A DNA stretch of 44,948 nt from an uncultured Blautia sp. (GTDB lineage: Bacteria > Bacillota > Clostridia > Lachnospirales > Lachnospiraceae): contig CAKRKL010000004.1 in the NCBI GenBank assembly GCA_934358405.1, positions 1-44,948 on the forward strand, written 5' to 3'. The notes beneath the pieces are model-generated. The model saw nothing but the letters and a program-made list of their open reading frames with translations, had not been told where the DNA came from and made no database searches. A program made the position numbers and the translations under genes. Below, piece after piece: positions 25,554 to 36,372 of the stretch (position 1 is its first letter; each line of letters opens with the position of its first letter).

Positions 25554-27050
25554 CTAACAGCTTTCTTTTACGGTAGCTACTTCCCCCTGCTCGAATTTCG
25601 GTTCGCAGGTGAGGTCAATGCCAAGCTTGCGGAAGGAGAGGATATCCACAGAAGAAAGCATAACGGAGGTATGAGCCTGGCAGCCTTTCAGCTTCGGAAT
25701 CTGTTCAAGGGCGAGACGAGCATCCGGGTTGGTAGCTGCACTGATAGACAGAGCAATCATGGTCTCATCCATGTGAAGTCTTGGGTTCTTACTTCCGAGG
25801 TAGTTGGTCTTCAGTTCCTGAATGGGGTGGATCGCATCAGGAGAAATTACATGTACTGCATGATCGATTCCGGCAAGCTCCTTCAGAACATTCAGAAGAA
25901 GAGCTGAGGATGCACCAAGAAGATCAGAGGTCTTACCTGTGATAATCCTTCCGTCATCCAGCTCCATAGCAGCAGCCGGGGCGCCGGTTGTCTTCTCTAT
26001 ATCAAGTGCAGCCGGGACAACTCTGCGGTCTTCCAGGGCAGCATGAGCCTGCTTTAGAAGAAGCTCAATTTTGTAAACCTCTTCTTCAGTACCAGTACCT
26101 GTAATAAGGGCATCCATACTCTTATAATATCTGCGGATGATTTCCTGACGGGATGCTTCCTGGCAGACTTCATCGTCTACGATGCAATTTCCGGCCATAT
26201 TTACACCCATGTCAGTAGGGGATTTGTATGGGCATTCTCCCATAATCTTCTCAAACATGGCTTGTACAACCGGGAAAATCTCAACATCACGGTTATAGTT
26301 GACTGTAGTAACGCCATAAGCATCCAGATGAAATGGATCGATCATATTTACATCATTCAGATCAGCTGTAGCAGCCTCATAAGCAAGGTTCACAGGATGC
26401 TTCAGCGGAATATTCCAGATCGGGAAAGTCTCAAACTTAGCGTATCCTGCGCTGATTCCTCTTTTATACTCGTGGTAAAGCTGGGAAAGGCAGGCTGCCA
26501 TTTTTCCGCTTCCAGGTCCGGGTGCAGTAATAACAACGAGAGGGCGGGTGGTTTCAATATAGTCATTCTTTCCGTATCCTTCATCACTTACGATCAGAGA
26601 GGTGTTGCTTGGATATCCTGGAATATTGTAAAGAACATAAACTCTGATTCCAAGCTTCTCCAGACGCTTTTTAAATGCATCTGCTCCTTCCTGTCCGGAA
26701 TAGCGTGTGATGCAAACACTTCCTACATAGAGACCTCTGCTGGTAAACTCATGCATGAGACGCAGTACATCTTCGTCATAGGTAATGCCAAGATCACCGC
26801 GTACCTTATTTTTCTCAATATCAGGTGCACTGATAACAATTACGATTTCAGCCTGGTCGGAAAGCTGCATAAGCATGCGCAGCTTGCTGTCCGGTTCAAA
26901 ACCTGGGAGAACGCGGGATGCGTGATAATCATCAAATAATTTGCCTCCGAACTCCAGATAAAGCTTATTGTCAAATTTGCTGATACGCTCACGAATGTGT
27001 TCGGACTGCATTTTCAGATACTTGTCATTATCGAATCCAATTTTTTTCAT
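25554..27050 (-). CDS. DUF1846 family protein
   Basis: The 498-residue protein matches the DUF1846 (UPF0371) family, cytosolic proteins of unknown function found in Firmicutes. It begins MKKIGFDNDKYLKMQSEHI, with LYLEFGGKLFDDYHASRVLPGF, a hallmark segment of the family. A P-loop-like TAPGPGSGKM at about residues 200-210 suggests nucleotide binding. NMAGNCIVDD and the C-terminal segment around ILSFRKLGIDLTCEP are also characteristic. It is a single-gene unit, convergent with aarF and divergent from ftsH. No confident sigma-A promoter was found for it. Confidence 0.85.
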   Translation of the reverse strand: MKKIGFDNDKYLKMQSEHIRERISKFDNKLYLEFGGKLFDDYHASRVLPGFEPDSKLRMLMQLSDQAEIVIVISAPDIEKNKVRGDLGITYDEDVLRLMHEFTSRGLYVGSVCITRYSGQEGADAFKKRLEKLGIRVYVLYNIPGYPSNTSLIVSDEGYGKNDYIETTRPLVVITAPGPGSGKMAACLSQLYHEYKRGISAGYAKFETFPIWNIPLKHPVNLAYEAATADLNDVNMIDPFHLDAYGVTTVNYNRDVEIFPVVQAMFEKIMGECPYKSPTDMGVNMAGNCIVDDEVCQEASRQEIIRRYYKSMDALITGTGTEEEVYKIELLLKQAHAALEDRRVVPAALDIEKTTGAPAAAMELDDGRIITGKTSDLLGASSALLLNVLKELAGIDHAVHVISPDAIHPIQELKTNYLGSKNPRLHMDETMIALSISAATNPDARLALEQIPKLKGCQAHTSVMLSSVDILSFRKLGIDLTCEPKFEQGEVATVKESC

Positions 27051-27358
27051 TCTGTTTTTCCTCTCTCTGGTATAACATAAATATTATGGAGCAATTGCTT
27101 AATTTATGACATACCGCTTCCTCATCTATTGTTTTAAAGTGATGCCTGCAAAAGCAGGCAGTTTGTTATGTGATGCAGGTCAAAAAAACCATGTTCCTAG
27201 TATACTACAGTTTCCTTTTTAAAAAAAGTATCTATTTCATAAGAAATGTAAATTTTTCTGCTCCCTTTTTCGCAAAAAATCGGAGAGTTTTCACAATATC
27301 GCAGTTGATTTATCCTGGTTTTATCTTTATAATAAAAAAGATAGTAAGGAGGAACAAA
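27051..27358. other. Divergent intergenic region DUF1846-ftsH
   Basis: This 308-base gap is AT-rich. It holds a perfect hairpin (TGCCTGC/GCAGGCA, 27143-27160, loop AAAA) with no long T-run, and the ftsH promoter at 27305-27333. An in-frame extension of ftsH up to 27170 exists but lies before the promoter. I saw no convincing small gene or RNA. Confidence 0.5.
27305..27333 (+). promoter_or_regulatory. Promoter of ftsH
   Basis: TTGATT at 27305-27310 is followed after 17 bases by TATAAT at 27328-27333. Transcription starts near 27340, leaving about 19 nt before the ftsH start. Confidence 0.78.
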
Positions 27359-29452
27359 ATGGATAATAATCTGGACAACAATCAAGGCGGACAACGCCCT
27401 GATAAAGGGGATCCGAGAAGAAATCAGGATCCGAACCGCAATAAGAAAAATCATCAGTCCATTCTGGCTTTTCTGATATGTCTTTTGGTTACTCTGGTGT
27501 GTTTCAGCCTGTTTACCAATATGCTGCAGGATAATTCCAGTGAGATTACGTATGATAAGTTTATTGATATGGTGAATAATGGGGAAGTGAAATCTGTTAC
27601 ACTTCAGTCTGATAACCTGACCATTGTACCGAAGAAACAGGTAAACCCTTATCAGGAAATCAGCTATTACACCAATCTGACAGAGGATGAGACTGCACTT
27701 ACCAAGCGTCTGGAGGGAACAGGAATCATATTTAAATCCGAGCCGCCGGATGCATTGGGCGAATTTATGGCAATGATGCTCAGTGTGCTTCTTCCGTCAG
27801 TGCTTTTATTTGTGCTTCTTATGTTCTTCATGCGCCGTATGAACAAAGGCGGTGGTGGAGTAATGGGAGTTGGTAAAAGCCGTGCCAAAGCCTATGTTCA
27901 GAAGGAGACAGGAATCACCTTTAAGGATGTGGCAGGGCAGGATGAGGCTAAGGAATCCCTGCAGGAGGTTGTGGAATTCCTCCATAATCCCGGCAAATAC
28001 GTAGAAATCGGAGCCAAGCTTCCTAAAGGTGCGCTGCTTGTAGGCCCTCCGGGTACAGGTAAGACCCTTCTTGCCAAGGCAGTTGCAGGTGAGGCACATG
28101 TACCCTTCTTTTCTCTTTCCGGATCTGAATTTGTGGAGATGTTTGTAGGTGTAGGTGCATCCCGTGTCCGTGATCTTTTCGAGGAAGCTAAGAAAAATGC
28201 TCCTTGTATTGTGTTTATTGATGAGATTGATGCTATCGGTAAAAGCCGTGATTCCCATTATGGAGGAGGAAATGATGAGCGTGAGCAGACTTTGAATCAG
28301 CTGCTTGCAGAGATGGATGGCTTTGATACCTCCAAGGGACTTTTGATTCTGGCAGCTACCAACCGTCCTGAGGTTTTGGATCCGGCACTTCTTCGTCCGG
28401 GACGCTTTGACCGTCGTGTGATCGTTGACCGTCCGGATTTGAAGGGACGTATCGATATTTTGAAGGTTCATGCTAAGAATGTGCGCCTTGATGACACAGT
28501 TGACTTCGAGGCTATTGCTCTTGCAACGTCCGGTGCAGTTGGTTCTGATCTTGCCAACATGGTCAATGAAGCTGCCATTCTGGCAGTTAAAAATGGCAGA
28601 CATGCAGTTTCCCAGAAGGATCTTCAGGAATCTGTAGAGGTTGTGCTGGTGGGTAAAGAGAAGAAAGACCGTATTCTCAGCGCCCAGGAGCGTCGCATTG
28701 TTTCCTATCATGAGGTAGGACATGCGCTGGTAAGTGCTCTTCAGAAGGATGCAGAGCCTGTGCAGAAGATTACCATCGTACCACGTACTATGGGCGCACT
28801 TGGCTATGTTATGCAGGTTCCGGAGGAAGAGAAGTATCTGAATACCCAGAAAGAGCTGGAGGCTATGCTGGTAGGCTATCTGGGAGGTCGTGCTGCAGAA
28901 GAAATCGTATTTGAGAGTGTTACCACAGGTGCATCTAATGACATTGAGCAGGCAACCAAGGTTGCCCGTGCTATGATCACGCAATATGGTATGTCAAAGA
29001 AATTCGGTCTTATGGGGCTTGCTACTCAGGAGAACCAGTATCTTAACGGCCGTGCAGTACTGAACTGCGGAGATAATACAGCCACAGAGGTTGATCATGA
29101 GGTTATGGAGCTGCTTCGTGTTTCCTATGAGGAGGCTAAGCGTCTGATCAGCAGCCACAGAGAAGCTCTTGATAAGATTGCCGCCTATCTGATCCGCAAG
29201 GAAACTATCACAGGCAAAGAGTTTATGATTATTTTCCGTGCTGTGGAACATGGTCTGGAGGTTTCGGATGAACTGGATAAAGAGGGGCTGAAAGCTTTGG
29301 ATGAGTCTGTGAAGGCGCTGACTGATAGTAAAGAGCAGGATGAAAATGCTGAAAATAACACAGATGCAGAGTCTGCAGCGACAGCGGGAGAAGATAATCC
29401 GGCAAAAATTAAGGAAAGTGCAGATACAGCTGACACAAAGATGACAATATAG
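27359..29452 (+). CDS. ftsH: ATP-dependent zinc metalloprotease FtsH
   Basis: FtsH is a membrane-bound hexameric AAA+ protease that degrades membrane and regulatory proteins. From ATG 27359 it has 697 residues; AAGGAGG is 6 nt upstream, and the promoter just before excludes the longer open frame. Two membrane segments flank a small outer domain (about 34-55 and 139-160). The AAA domain shows Walker A GPPGTGKT at 229-236, the pore/Walker B IVFIDEID, and the second-region-of-homology RPGRFDR. The zinc motif HEVGH is at 451-455. The last 60 residues are Asp/Ala/Asn-rich and probably disordered. Confidence 0.97.
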   Translation: MDNNLDNNQGGQRPDKGDPRRNQDPNRNKKNHQSILAFLICLLVTLVCFSLFTNMLQDNSSEITYDKFIDMVNNGEVKSVTLQSDNLTIVPKKQVNPYQEISYYTNLTEDETALTKRLEGTGIIFKSEPPDALGEFMAMMLSVLLPSVLLFVLLMFFMRRMNKGGGGVMGVGKSRAKAYVQKETGITFKDVAGQDEAKESLQEVVEFLHNPGKYVEIGAKLPKGALLVGPPGTGKTLLAKAVAGEAHVPFFSLSGSEFVEMFVGVGASRVRDLFEEAKKNAPCIVFIDEIDAIGKSRDSHYGGGNDEREQTLNQLLAEMDGFDTSKGLLILAATNRPEVLDPALLRPGRFDRRVIVDRPDLKGRIDILKVHAKNVRLDDTVDFEAIALATSGAVGSDLANMVNEAAILAVKNGRHAVSQKDLQESVEVVLVGKEKKDRILSAQERRIVSYHEVGHALVSALQKDAEPVQKITIVPRTMGALGYVMQVPEEEKYLNTQKELEAMLVGYLGGRAAEEIVFESVTTGASNDIEQATKVARAMITQYGMSKKFGLMGLATQENQYLNGRAVLNCGDNTATEVDHEVMELLRVSYEEAKRLISSHREALDKIAAYLIRKETITGKEFMIIFRAVEHGLEVSDELDKEGLKALDESVKALTDSKEQDENAENNTDAESAATAGEDNPAKIKESADTADTKMTI

Positions 29453-29460
29453 GAAAGAAT

Positions 29461-29489
29461 AAGAACCGGGAGTATTCCCGGTTCTTTTC
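29461..29489 (+). terminator. Intrinsic terminator after ftsH
   Basis: GAACCGGGA (29463-29471) pairs perfectly with TCCCGGTTC (29476-29484), with flanking A/T pairs and a TTTT run. uvrC follows at once, so some read-through is possible. Confidence 0.85.
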
Positions 29490-29504
29490 AGAAGGAGAGA
29501 TTCT

Positions 29505-31358
29505 ATGTTCCTGATTGAAGAAGAATTAAAGAAGCTTCCCGGTAAGCCGGGAGTTTACATTATGCATGGGGAAAAGGATGAGATTATATATGTGGGCAAG
29601 GCAGTCAGCCTGAAGAACCGTGTTCGGCAGTACTTTCAGAGCAGCCGTAACAAAGGCGTTAAAATTGAGCAGATGGTTACACATATCACGAGATTTGAAT
29701 ATATTGTCACTGATTCAGAGCTGGAAGCCTTGGTGCTGGAGTGCAATCTGATTAAGGAACACCGCCCGAAATATAATACCATGCTAAAGGATGACAAGAC
29801 TTATCCATTTATTAAGGTAACAGTAAATGAACCATACCCAAGAGTGCTTTTTTCCCGTACAATGAAAAAGGATAAGGCGAAATATTTTGGCCCCTATACC
29901 AGCTCGGCAGCAGTAAAGGATGTAATTGAGCTGGTAAGAAAAATTTACATGGTCCGCTCCTGCAGCCGTACCTTGCCAAGAGACTGCAAAAAGGACCGTC
30001 CCTGCCTGTATTACCACATGAAACAGTGTACAGCCCCCTGTCAGGGAAATGTAAGTGAAGAAGAATATAAGAAAAATATTGCTCAGGTGCTTCATTTTTT
30101 AAACGGCAATTTTCAGGAAACCATCAATCAGCTGACAGAAAAAATGCTGGCAGCCTCTGAGGATATGCGCTTTGAAGATGCAGCAGGCTATCGGGATCTG
30201 ATCAGCAGCATCAAAAGGATTGGTGAGCGGCAGAAAATTACCACTTACGGGGAAGAGGACAAGGATATTATTGCAGTGGCAATGGATGAAAGCGAAGATC
30301 TGCGGGAACAGGATGCTGTAGTGCAGGTATTTTTCATGCGCAGCGGCAGACTGATCGGAAGAGACCATTTCTTTTTGCGGGTGGCAGGAGGGGATACCAA
30401 AGAACAGGTGTTGTCAAGCTTTCTGAAGCAGTTTTATGCAGGTACCCCTTTTATTCCGGGAGAAATCATGCTGCAGACAGAAATTGAAGATGCGCAGATC
30501 ATCGAGGACTGGCTGTCCGCAAGAAGAAAGCAGCGTGTTCATATCCGTGTACCCAAAAAAGGTACAAAGGAGAAACTGGTGGAGCTGGCAAAGGAAAACG
30601 CATGGATGGTTCTTTCTAAGGATAAGGAGCGAATCAAGCGGGAGGAAGGACGCACCATCGGTGCAGTTAAGGAAATTGAAGAATGGCTGGGACTTAAAAA
30701 TATTGTGCGCATGGAAGCTTACGACATTTCCAATATCAGCGGCTTTGAGTCCGTCGGCTCTATGGTTGTCTATGAGAAAGGAAAGCCAAAGCGAAGTGAT
30801 TATCGTAAATTTAAGATCAAATGGGTACAGGGGCCAAACGATTATGCAAGCATGGAGGAGGTGCTTACAAGACGGTTTACTCACGAAGCAAAGGGAGAAT
30901 TTGACAGCTTTTCCAGGCTCCCGGATCTGATCTTGATGGATGGTGGAAGAGGACAGGTAAACATTGCTCTTAAAGTGCTTAATGAGCTTGGAATTAATAT
31001 TCCGGTATGTGGTATGGTAAAGGATGATAATCATCGAACAAGAGGGGTTTATTTTAACAATGTGGAAATTCCAATTGATACTTCTGGTGAGGGCTTCCAT
31101 TTAGTTACAAGAATTCAGGATGAAGCCCATCGGTTTGCTATTGAATACCATCGCTCACTTCGGGGAAAGGAACAGGTACATTCTGTTCTGGATGATATTC
31201 CGGGAATCGGGGAAACAAGACGCAAGGCTCTTATGCGCAGATTTCGCTCCATTGAAAATATCCGAGATGCTTCTATAGATGAATTAAGCCAAACGGAGTC
31301 TATGAATATTCAAAGTGCTGAAGCAGTCTATGAATTTTTTCACAAGATTGAACATTGA
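29505..31358 (+). CDS. uvrC: Excinuclease ABC subunit C
   Basis: UvrC makes the two incisions either side of a bulky DNA lesion in nucleotide excision repair, acting with UvrA and UvrB. The 617-residue length is normal. The N-terminal GIY-YIG nuclease is [22 protein letters not shown] domain that binds UvrB is at [13 protein letters not shown]. The C-terminal endonuclease core includes [12 protein letters not shown], and the tandem helix-hairpin-helix is [30 protein letters not shown] lies 6 nt upstream. Its stop codon overlaps the next promoter. Confidence 0.96.
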   Translation: MFLIEEELKKLPGKPGVYIMHGEKDEIIYVGKAVSLKNRVRQYFQSSRNKGVKIEQMVTHITRFEYIVTDSELEALVLECNLIKEHRPKYNTMLKDDKTYPFIKVTVNEPYPRVLFSRTMKKDKAKYFGPYTSSAAVKDVIELVRKIYMVRSCSRTLPRDCKKDRPCLYYHMKQCTAPCQGNVSEEEYKKNIAQVLHFLNGNFQETINQLTEKMLAASEDMRFEDAAGYRDLISSIKRIGERQKITTYGEEDKDIIAVAMDESEDLREQDAVVQVFFMRSGRLIGRDHFFLRVAGGDTKEQVLSSFLKQFYAGTPFIPGEIMLQTEIEDAQIIEDWLSARRKQRVHIRVPKKGTKEKLVELAKENAWMVLSKDKERIKREEGRTIGAVKEIEEWLGLKNIVRMEAYDISNISGFESVGSMVVYEKGKPKRSDYRKFKIKWVQGPNDYASMEEVLTRRFTHEAKGEFDSFSRLPDLILMDGGRGQVNIALKVLNELGINIPVCGMVKDDNHRTRGVYFNNVEIPIDTSGEGFHLVTRIQDEAHRFAIEYHRSLRGKEQVHSVLDDIPGIGETRRKALMRRFRSIENIRDASIDELSQTESMNIQSAEAVYEFFHKIEH

Positions 31359-31383
31359 AGTTGTTAAAAAAATTGTGTATAAT
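31355..31383 (+). promoter_or_regulatory. Promoter of hprK, overlapping the uvrC stop
   Basis: TTGAAG at 31355-31360 contains the uvrC TGA stop. TATAAT at 31378-31383 follows after 17 bases. Predicted start is near 31390, giving a 90-nt leader with a possible CTTCCG/CGGAAG stem (31399-31404 and 31439-31444). Confidence 0.7.
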
Positions 31384-31480
31384 AAAAAAGAGTGCGACCT
31401 TCCGCTGAAGCCGCCTGATTAAGATCAAGTACGGACTACGGAAGCAGCAGGATTTCATTAAATAAAAAGGAGATAAAAGC

Positions 31481-32413
31481 ATGAAAGGTGTACAGCTTAC
31501 CAAGCTGGCGCAGGAACTGAATCTGACAAACCTGACGCCTGATATTGACCTTACAGAGATTTATGTGAAGACAGCAGAAATAAATCGTCCGGCTTTGCAG
31601 CTTACAGGATATCTGGAGCATTTTGCAAACGAGCGTGTTCAGATTATCGGATATGTAGAGTATACTTATCTGATGCAGTTAAGTGATGAGGAGCGGGCAT
31701 TTAAGTACGAGCGTTTTATCTCCAGTAAGATTCCCTGCGTAATCTTCAGTACTATGACAAGACCATCTCAGGACATGATCGATCTTGCTTATAAATATAA
31801 TGTGCCTACATTTGTTACAGAGAGAACCACATCCAGTCTTATGGCTGAGATCATTCGTTGGCTTGGCGTTCAGCTGGCACCCTGCATTTCCATTCATGGT
31901 GTGCTTGTGGATGTATATGGCGAGGGTGTTCTTATCACAGGCGAAAGTGGTATCGGTAAAAGTGAGGCTGCTCTGGAACTGATAAAGCGTGGTCATCGTC
32001 TTGTAAGTGATGATGTTGTAGAGCTGCGCAAGGTAAGTGATGTTACATTAGTTGGCTCTGCACCGGATATTACCCGTCACTTTATTGAGCTTCGCGGTAT
32101 TGGCATTATTGATGTGAAGACTCTGTTTGGTGTTGAGAGCGTTAAGGATACACAGTCAGTTGATCTTGTGATCAAGCTTGAAGAGTGGGATCGGGATAAA
32201 GAATACGATCGGTTGGGACTTCATGAAGAGTATACAGAATATCTTGGCAATAAGATCGTGTGTCATTCTCTTCCGATTCGACCAGGACGTAATCTGGCAG
32301 TTATCGTTGAATCAGCAGCTGTTAACCATAGACAGAAGAAGATGGGCTATAATGCAGCTGAGGAGCTGTACAAGCGTGTTCAGGCAAACATTGCCAAAAA
32401 GCGCGAGCAGTAA
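31481..32413 (+). CDS. hprK: HPr kinase/phosphorylase
   Basis: HprK phosphorylates and dephosphorylates Ser-46 of HPr, the central sensor of carbon catabolite control in Firmicutes. The 310-residue protein has the N-terminal DRTGG-like domain, the P-loop GESGIGKS at 154-161, VSDDVVELR with the catalytic Asp, and the family signature ELRGIGIIDVKTLFG. RBS AAAAAGGAG is 8 nt upstream. It is followed by a glucokinase gene 87 bases later, so the pair is likely one operon for sugar sensing and use. Confidence 0.96.
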   Translation: MKGVQLTKLAQELNLTNLTPDIDLTEIYVKTAEINRPALQLTGYLEHFANERVQIIGYVEYTYLMQLSDEERAFKYERFISSKIPCVIFSTMTRPSQDMIDLAYKYNVPTFVTERTTSSLMAEIIRWLGVQLAPCISIHGVLVDVYGEGVLITGESGIGKSEAALELIKRGHRLVSDDVVELRKVSDVTLVGSAPDITRHFIELRGIGIIDVKTLFGVESVKDTQSVDLVIKLEEWDRDKEYDRLGLHEEYTEYLGNKIVCHSLPIRPGRNLAVIVESAAVNHRQKKMGYNAAEELYKRVQANIAKKREQ

Positions 32414-32500
32414 GGTTTATGCAGGTATTTTTCATTTTGAGAGAATAAAAAAGAAAGCCTGTAGTTGATTTTATAGAATTAGAAAGGATGGAAAATTATA

Positions 32501-33442
32501 ATGGGTATGTATTGTTTTGGAATTGATGTAGGTGGAACTTCTGTAAAATGTGGATTATTCCTTACAAATGGAACTTTGGTTGAGCAGTGGGAGATTCCTA
32601 CCAGATTGGAGAATAACGGTTCCTCAATTCTTCCGGATGTTGCAGACACAATTAAGGTGAAGCTGGATGAGAGAGGCATTACCAAGGATAATGTTGATGG
32701 TGTAGGTATTGGCATTCCAGGACCTGTCAATGAGAATGGAGAGGTTCCTATGGCAGTAAACCTTCACTGGGGCTTTAAGGCCGTTGCAAGCGAATTAAGC
32801 GCACTGACAGGACTTCCTGCAAAGGCAGCTAATGACGCTAATATTGCAGCTCTTGGAGAGGCATGGAAGGGTGCTGCAGAAGGCTCTAAGAACGTGATCA
32901 TGGTAACTCTTGGAACCGGTGTTGGAGGCGGTATCATCATTGACAGCAAGATTATTGCAGGCCATCATGGTGCCGGCGGTGAGATTGGACATGCATGTGT
33001 AAATCATAACGAGGTTCGTCCATGCAACTGCGGCAATCACGGATGTCTGGAGCAGTATGCGTCCGCTACCGGTATTGTACGCGTAGCCAATGACATTCTG
33101 GAGGAGAGCCAGGAAGACAGCAAAATGCGTCATGTGGAGAAGCTTTCCGCAAAGAACGTGCTTGACTTCTACAAAGAAGGAGATGCACTGGCTGTTAAGA
33201 CAATGGAGAAGGTTGGAGATATTCTGGGAAGCACACTTGCTATGTTTGCCTGCGTAACGGACCCGGAGGCCATCGTAATCGGAGGCGGTGTATCTAAGGC
33301 TGGCAAGGCTCTTACAGACTGCATCCAGAAGTATTATCAGAAATATGCTTTCCCGTCCTGCAAGAGTACTCCGATCATTCTTGCAAGCCTTGGAAATGAT
33401 GCCGGCATCTATGGTGCTGCCCGTATGGTAATCAAGGATTGA
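32501..33442 (+). CDS. ROK family glucokinase
   Basis: It phosphorylates glucose with ATP as the first step of glycolysis for non-PTS sugars. The 313-residue protein shows the phosphate loop FGIDVGGTSVKCGLF, the ROK signature TLGTGVGGGIIID, the EIGHACVNHN glucose-binding Glu-His, the zinc cysteines in CNCGNHGCLE, and IGGGVSKAG near the C terminus. ROK members may also be repressors, but no HTH is present here. Its position after hprK fits sugar metabolism. A strong bidirectional terminator follows. Confidence 0.93.
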   Translation: MGMYCFGIDVGGTSVKCGLFLTNGTLVEQWEIPTRLENNGSSILPDVADTIKVKLDERGITKDNVDGVGIGIPGPVNENGEVPMAVNLHWGFKAVASELSALTGLPAKAANDANIAALGEAWKGAAEGSKNVIMVTLGTGVGGGIIIDSKIIAGHHGAGGEIGHACVNHNEVRPCNCGNHGCLEQYASATGIVRVANDILEESQEDSKMRHVEKLSAKNVLDFYKEGDALAVKTMEKVGDILGSTLAMFACVTDPEAIVIGGGVSKAGKALTDCIQKYYQKYAFPSCKSTPIILASLGNDAGIYGAARMVIKD

Positions 33443-33480
33443 TATTTCTGATGAATTCAGAATGATATAATACTACATAA

Positions 33481-33534
33481 AAATACCCGGTGGAGATCTG
33501 TTCCTTGAACATTTCTCTATCGGGTATTTTTTAT
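33481..33534. terminator. Bidirectional terminator between glucokinase and PBP genes
   Basis: AAATACCCG (33481-33489) pairs with CGGGTATTT (33521-33529), with inner GGAGA/TCTCT pairing. T-runs exist on both strands. It serves the convergent genes on either side. Confidence 0.87.
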
Positions 33535-33542
33535 ATGCTTAC

Positions 33543-36104
33543 TTATTCGTAATAATAAATATCACCGGTGCCTTCGTCATAGCCGGCATCCATATCATCG
33601 GAACCGTCATTGCCGCCGGTTCCGTCACTGCCTCCGGTTTCGCCATCCGGGGTGGTTGGGGTGCCATCAGGATTCTCTGGATTAGGAGTAGGAGTAAGCT
33701 GTTCATCAAAAATTTCCATTTCTTCCTCTTCTTCATCATAATCGTAAAAATGCTGATCGCAGTAATCGGTTGGCATAGTGCCTACGTCAAAATATTCTTC
33801 TATAACCGGACAGCCGGCTCTTGGAAGAAGCCCTGTCTCGGAACAAATGCTAATCTGTTCAATGCCGTCTGGCTGCTCAAAATCCTTATATTCCATGCCC
33901 TGATGGATACGGTTCATAACCTTACGCCATAAAGTTTTGTGGAAGTTACGTGCAGTTCCCTCAGGCATCTTCTGATTACCATCATATCCGGACCATACTG
34001 CACATGTGTAATAAGGTGTGTAGCCTACAAACCACAAATCATTATAATCCTCTGTGGTACCTGTCTTACCTGCAACAGCCATATTATCAAGCTGGCATGC
34101 TGTACCGGTACCATTCTGCACAACATCTTCCATTGCACTGGTAAGAAGATAAGCAGTTGTTTCTTTGATTACGGAACGTCCTGCTGAGCTATTCTCGATC
34201 AGTACATTTCCATTGTGATCCAAAATCTTGGTGTAGTAAACAGGCTTGATATACTTACCGTTATTTGCAATAGCTGCATAGGAAGCACAAAGCTCTACGT
34301 TGGTAACACCGTAGGTAAGACCTCCAAGGGCAGTAGGAAGGTTGGCATCTGTAAACACATTACCGTTAGCATCTGTGTCAGCCTCTGTTCCATGAGCAAG
34401 GGTAGTGAAACCGAAATTATCCAGATATTTCAATCCAAGTGCAGGGGTTACATCCTCAAAGCACTGGACTGCAACTGTATTAACTGAATTACGGATAGCA
34501 GTACGGATGGTAGTAGTGCCATTAAAAGAACCGCTTGCGTTGTTAACCGGGGCACCATTTTCGTAGGTGATGGGTTCATCTTCGTAAGTAGTGGCAAGAG
34601 TCATCCCCTTCTCATTAAGTGCCGGTGCGTAGGTTGACACGATCTTGAATGTAGATCCGGGCTGACGGGGACTGGCTGTAGCACGGTTCAGCGTCAGGCT
34701 GGCGGTCTTTTCACCTCGTCCTCCAATGATGGCTTTCACATAGCCGGTATGCTGATCAATAACCGTCATGGATGACTGGGGCTGCGGTACAAAGCTTACA
34801 CGTTCTGCAACTACTGTGCTTCCATCTGAAAGGATATCAGCCTTATAGCGGTCTACATAGGACTGAGCTTCATCCTGGGAATCAAACAGCAGATCAAAGG
34901 ATGAATCCTCATTCTGGAAGTAAAGCTTGAGCATTTCCTTACTGTAGTTGGCTTCTGTGCCATCTGGTTTCTTTACAGTGAGGGCATATTCCAGAGCATA
35001 CTGTACATAATCCGGATAGTTGGAAGGATCTGCGTACTCTTCATCCAGGATATTCTGGATATTAGGGTCCTGGGTAGTCATAATTTTCAGACCGCCGCTG
35101 TACAGAAGATTCTGTGCCTGTGTCTTGGTATATCCCTTAATATTCATCAGGTCATTGACAACCTGCTGAGTAAGCTCATCCTCAAAATAGGAGTAGGTCT
35201 TGCTCTGAGATTGTGTATTGTAAGCCTGCGCATCCTGAATGCGGGTATATACATCATCGGCAAGGGCTTCGTCATACTGTTCCTGGGTGATATAACCCTG
35301 AGTCAGCATGTGATCAAGAACATCCTTGCGTCGCTTGGCATTCGCCTTGGGATTCTCAATGGGATTGTACTTGGTAGGTGCCTGAGTGATACCTGCAATT
35401 GTAGCACATTCGGAAAGATTCAGATCCCATACATCCTTATTAAAATACTGGCGTGCAGCTGCCTGAACACCGTAAGCACCTGCACCAAGGTTAATCGTAT
35501 TCAGATAGTTCTCAAGAATTACACTTTTGTCATTGATCTTTTTTTCAATTTCAATGGCAAGATACTGTTCCTGAAGCTTACGTGTGAATCTCTCAACCTG
35601 AGTGGACTCATTGGTCCAGTTGGTGAAGACATTGTTCTTCAGAAGCTGCTGGGTAATGGTACTGGCACCCTCTGAGAAATCTCCGCTTGTAAGTGCTTTT
35701 ACACCGGCACGGAGAATACCTCTTACATCGATTCCGTTATGCTCATAGAAACGTTCATCCTCAATGGCAACAACTGCATGCTGAAGATCCTCAGGAATCT
35801 GTTCAATGGATACCGGAAGTCGGTTGGCATTAGGTGCGGCCAGTTTACGAATCTGGTTTCCGTTACAGTCATAGAGGAAAGTTGCGTAACCAAGAGGCAT
35901 GATGTCCACTTCGTTTACATCCGGTGTATTGGCAAGGATTCCGCGGATGGAACCGATTCCAAGACTGGACACCGCAACGCAAAGGGCAATCAGACCGATG
36001 AAAAGGACTCTGATAAACGAAACATGAGCTCTTTTCCCCATCATGGATGAGCGGGAAATAAGAGAATTCCGTTTCCTAGAGGCCGATTTTTTTCCGTAGT
36101 TCAT
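33543..36104 (-). CDS. Class A penicillin-binding protein (PBP1A)
   Basis: A bifunctional peptidoglycan polymerase and cross-linker on the outer face of the membrane. The 853 residues begin with a basic cytoplasmic tail and one membrane anchor (about 32-52). The transglycosylase domain shows EDERFYEHNGIDVRG and GASTITQQLLKN (GT51 signatures) and the LNTINLGAGAYGVQAAA segment. The transpeptidase has STFK (active Ser), SVN and KTGT. After about residue 800 the tail is rich in Asp, Gly, Thr and Pro and looks disordered. AAGGAGG lies 5-6 nt before the start on the minus strand. It is a single-gene unit. Confidence 0.95.
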   Translation of the reverse strand: MNYGKKSASRKRNSLISRSSMMGKRAHVSFIRVLFIGLIALCVAVSSLGIGSIRGILANTPDVNEVDIMPLGYATFLYDCNGNQIRKLAAPNANRLPVSIEQIPEDLQHAVVAIEDERFYEHNGIDVRGILRAGVKALTSGDFSEGASTITQQLLKNNVFTNWTNESTQVERFTRKLQEQYLAIEIEKKINDKSVILENYLNTINLGAGAYGVQAAARQYFNKDVWDLNLSECATIAGITQAPTKYNPIENPKANAKRRKDVLDHMLTQGYITQEQYDEALADDVYTRIQDAQAYNTQSQSKTYSYFEDELTQQVVNDLMNIKGYTKTQAQNLLYSGGLKIMTTQDPNIQNILDEEYADPSNYPDYVQYALEYALTVKKPDGTEANYSKEMLKLYFQNEDSSFDLLFDSQDEAQSYVDRYKADILSDGSTVVAERVSFVPQPQSSMTVIDQHTGYVKAIIGGRGEKTASLTLNRATASPRQPGSTFKIVSTYAPALNEKGMTLATTYEDEPITYENGAPVNNASGSFNGTTTIRTAIRNSVNTVAVQCFEDVTPALGLKYLDNFGFTTLAHGTEADTDANGNVFTDANLPTALGGLTYGVTNVELCASYAAIANNGKYIKPVYYTKILDHNGNVLIENSSAGRSVIKETTAYLLTSAMEDVVQNGTGTACQLDNMAVAGKTGTTEDYNDLWFVGYTPYYTCAVWSGYDGNQKMPEGTARNFHKTLWRKVMNRIHQGMEYKDFEQPDGIEQISICSETGLLPRAGCPVIEEYFDVGTMPTDYCDQHFYDYDEEEEEMEIFDEQLTPTPNPENPDGTPTTPDGETGGSDGTGGNDGSDDMDAGYDEGTGDIYYYE

Positions 36105-36130
36105 GATAAACCTCCTTTATAATCCGCTTT

Positions 36131-36136
36131 ATTATA
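36131..36136 (-). promoter_or_regulatory. -10 box for the PBP1A gene
   Basis: TATAAT on the minus strand, about 30 bases before the PBP start. The -35 region (TTTATT at 17-base spacing) is weak. Transcription would start near 36124. Confidence 0.5.
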
Positions 36137-36372
36137 TCAAATTTCAAATGGTAAATAAACCCTAAAATCGAATATTTCTGTGAACTTATTACCTGGCTTA
36201 ATGGGGATTTTTTCCAGAAAAAAGTATTTCTATGCCTGATTATAACAGATTGAAGAAGGTCTTTTGTAAAACCCCTATGGAAACGAATACAAATTCATGG
36301 TAAACTATGTTACAGACCATATTCGGATATGGAAATGGATATTTTCGGATAAACAAGCTTGGAGGTTCCTGT

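Noticed and set aside
25545..25907. 120-codon plus-strand frame after the aarF terminator
   Set aside because: Antisense to the C-terminal part of the DUF1846 gene, with no RBS or domain.
27143..27160. Hairpin TGCCTGC/GCAGGCA as a terminator
   Set aside because: No gene ends before it in either direction, and no proper T-run follows. It is kept only as part of the intergenic description.
27170..27358. 63-codon upstream extension of FtsH
   Set aside because: It precedes the ftsH promoter and a perfect RBS at the internal ATG, and encodes a hydrophobic AT-rich stretch unlike FtsH.
27806..28984. 392-codon minus-strand frame inside ftsH
   Set aside because: Antisense to the AAA domain and protease domain of FtsH; composition is typical of a shadow frame.
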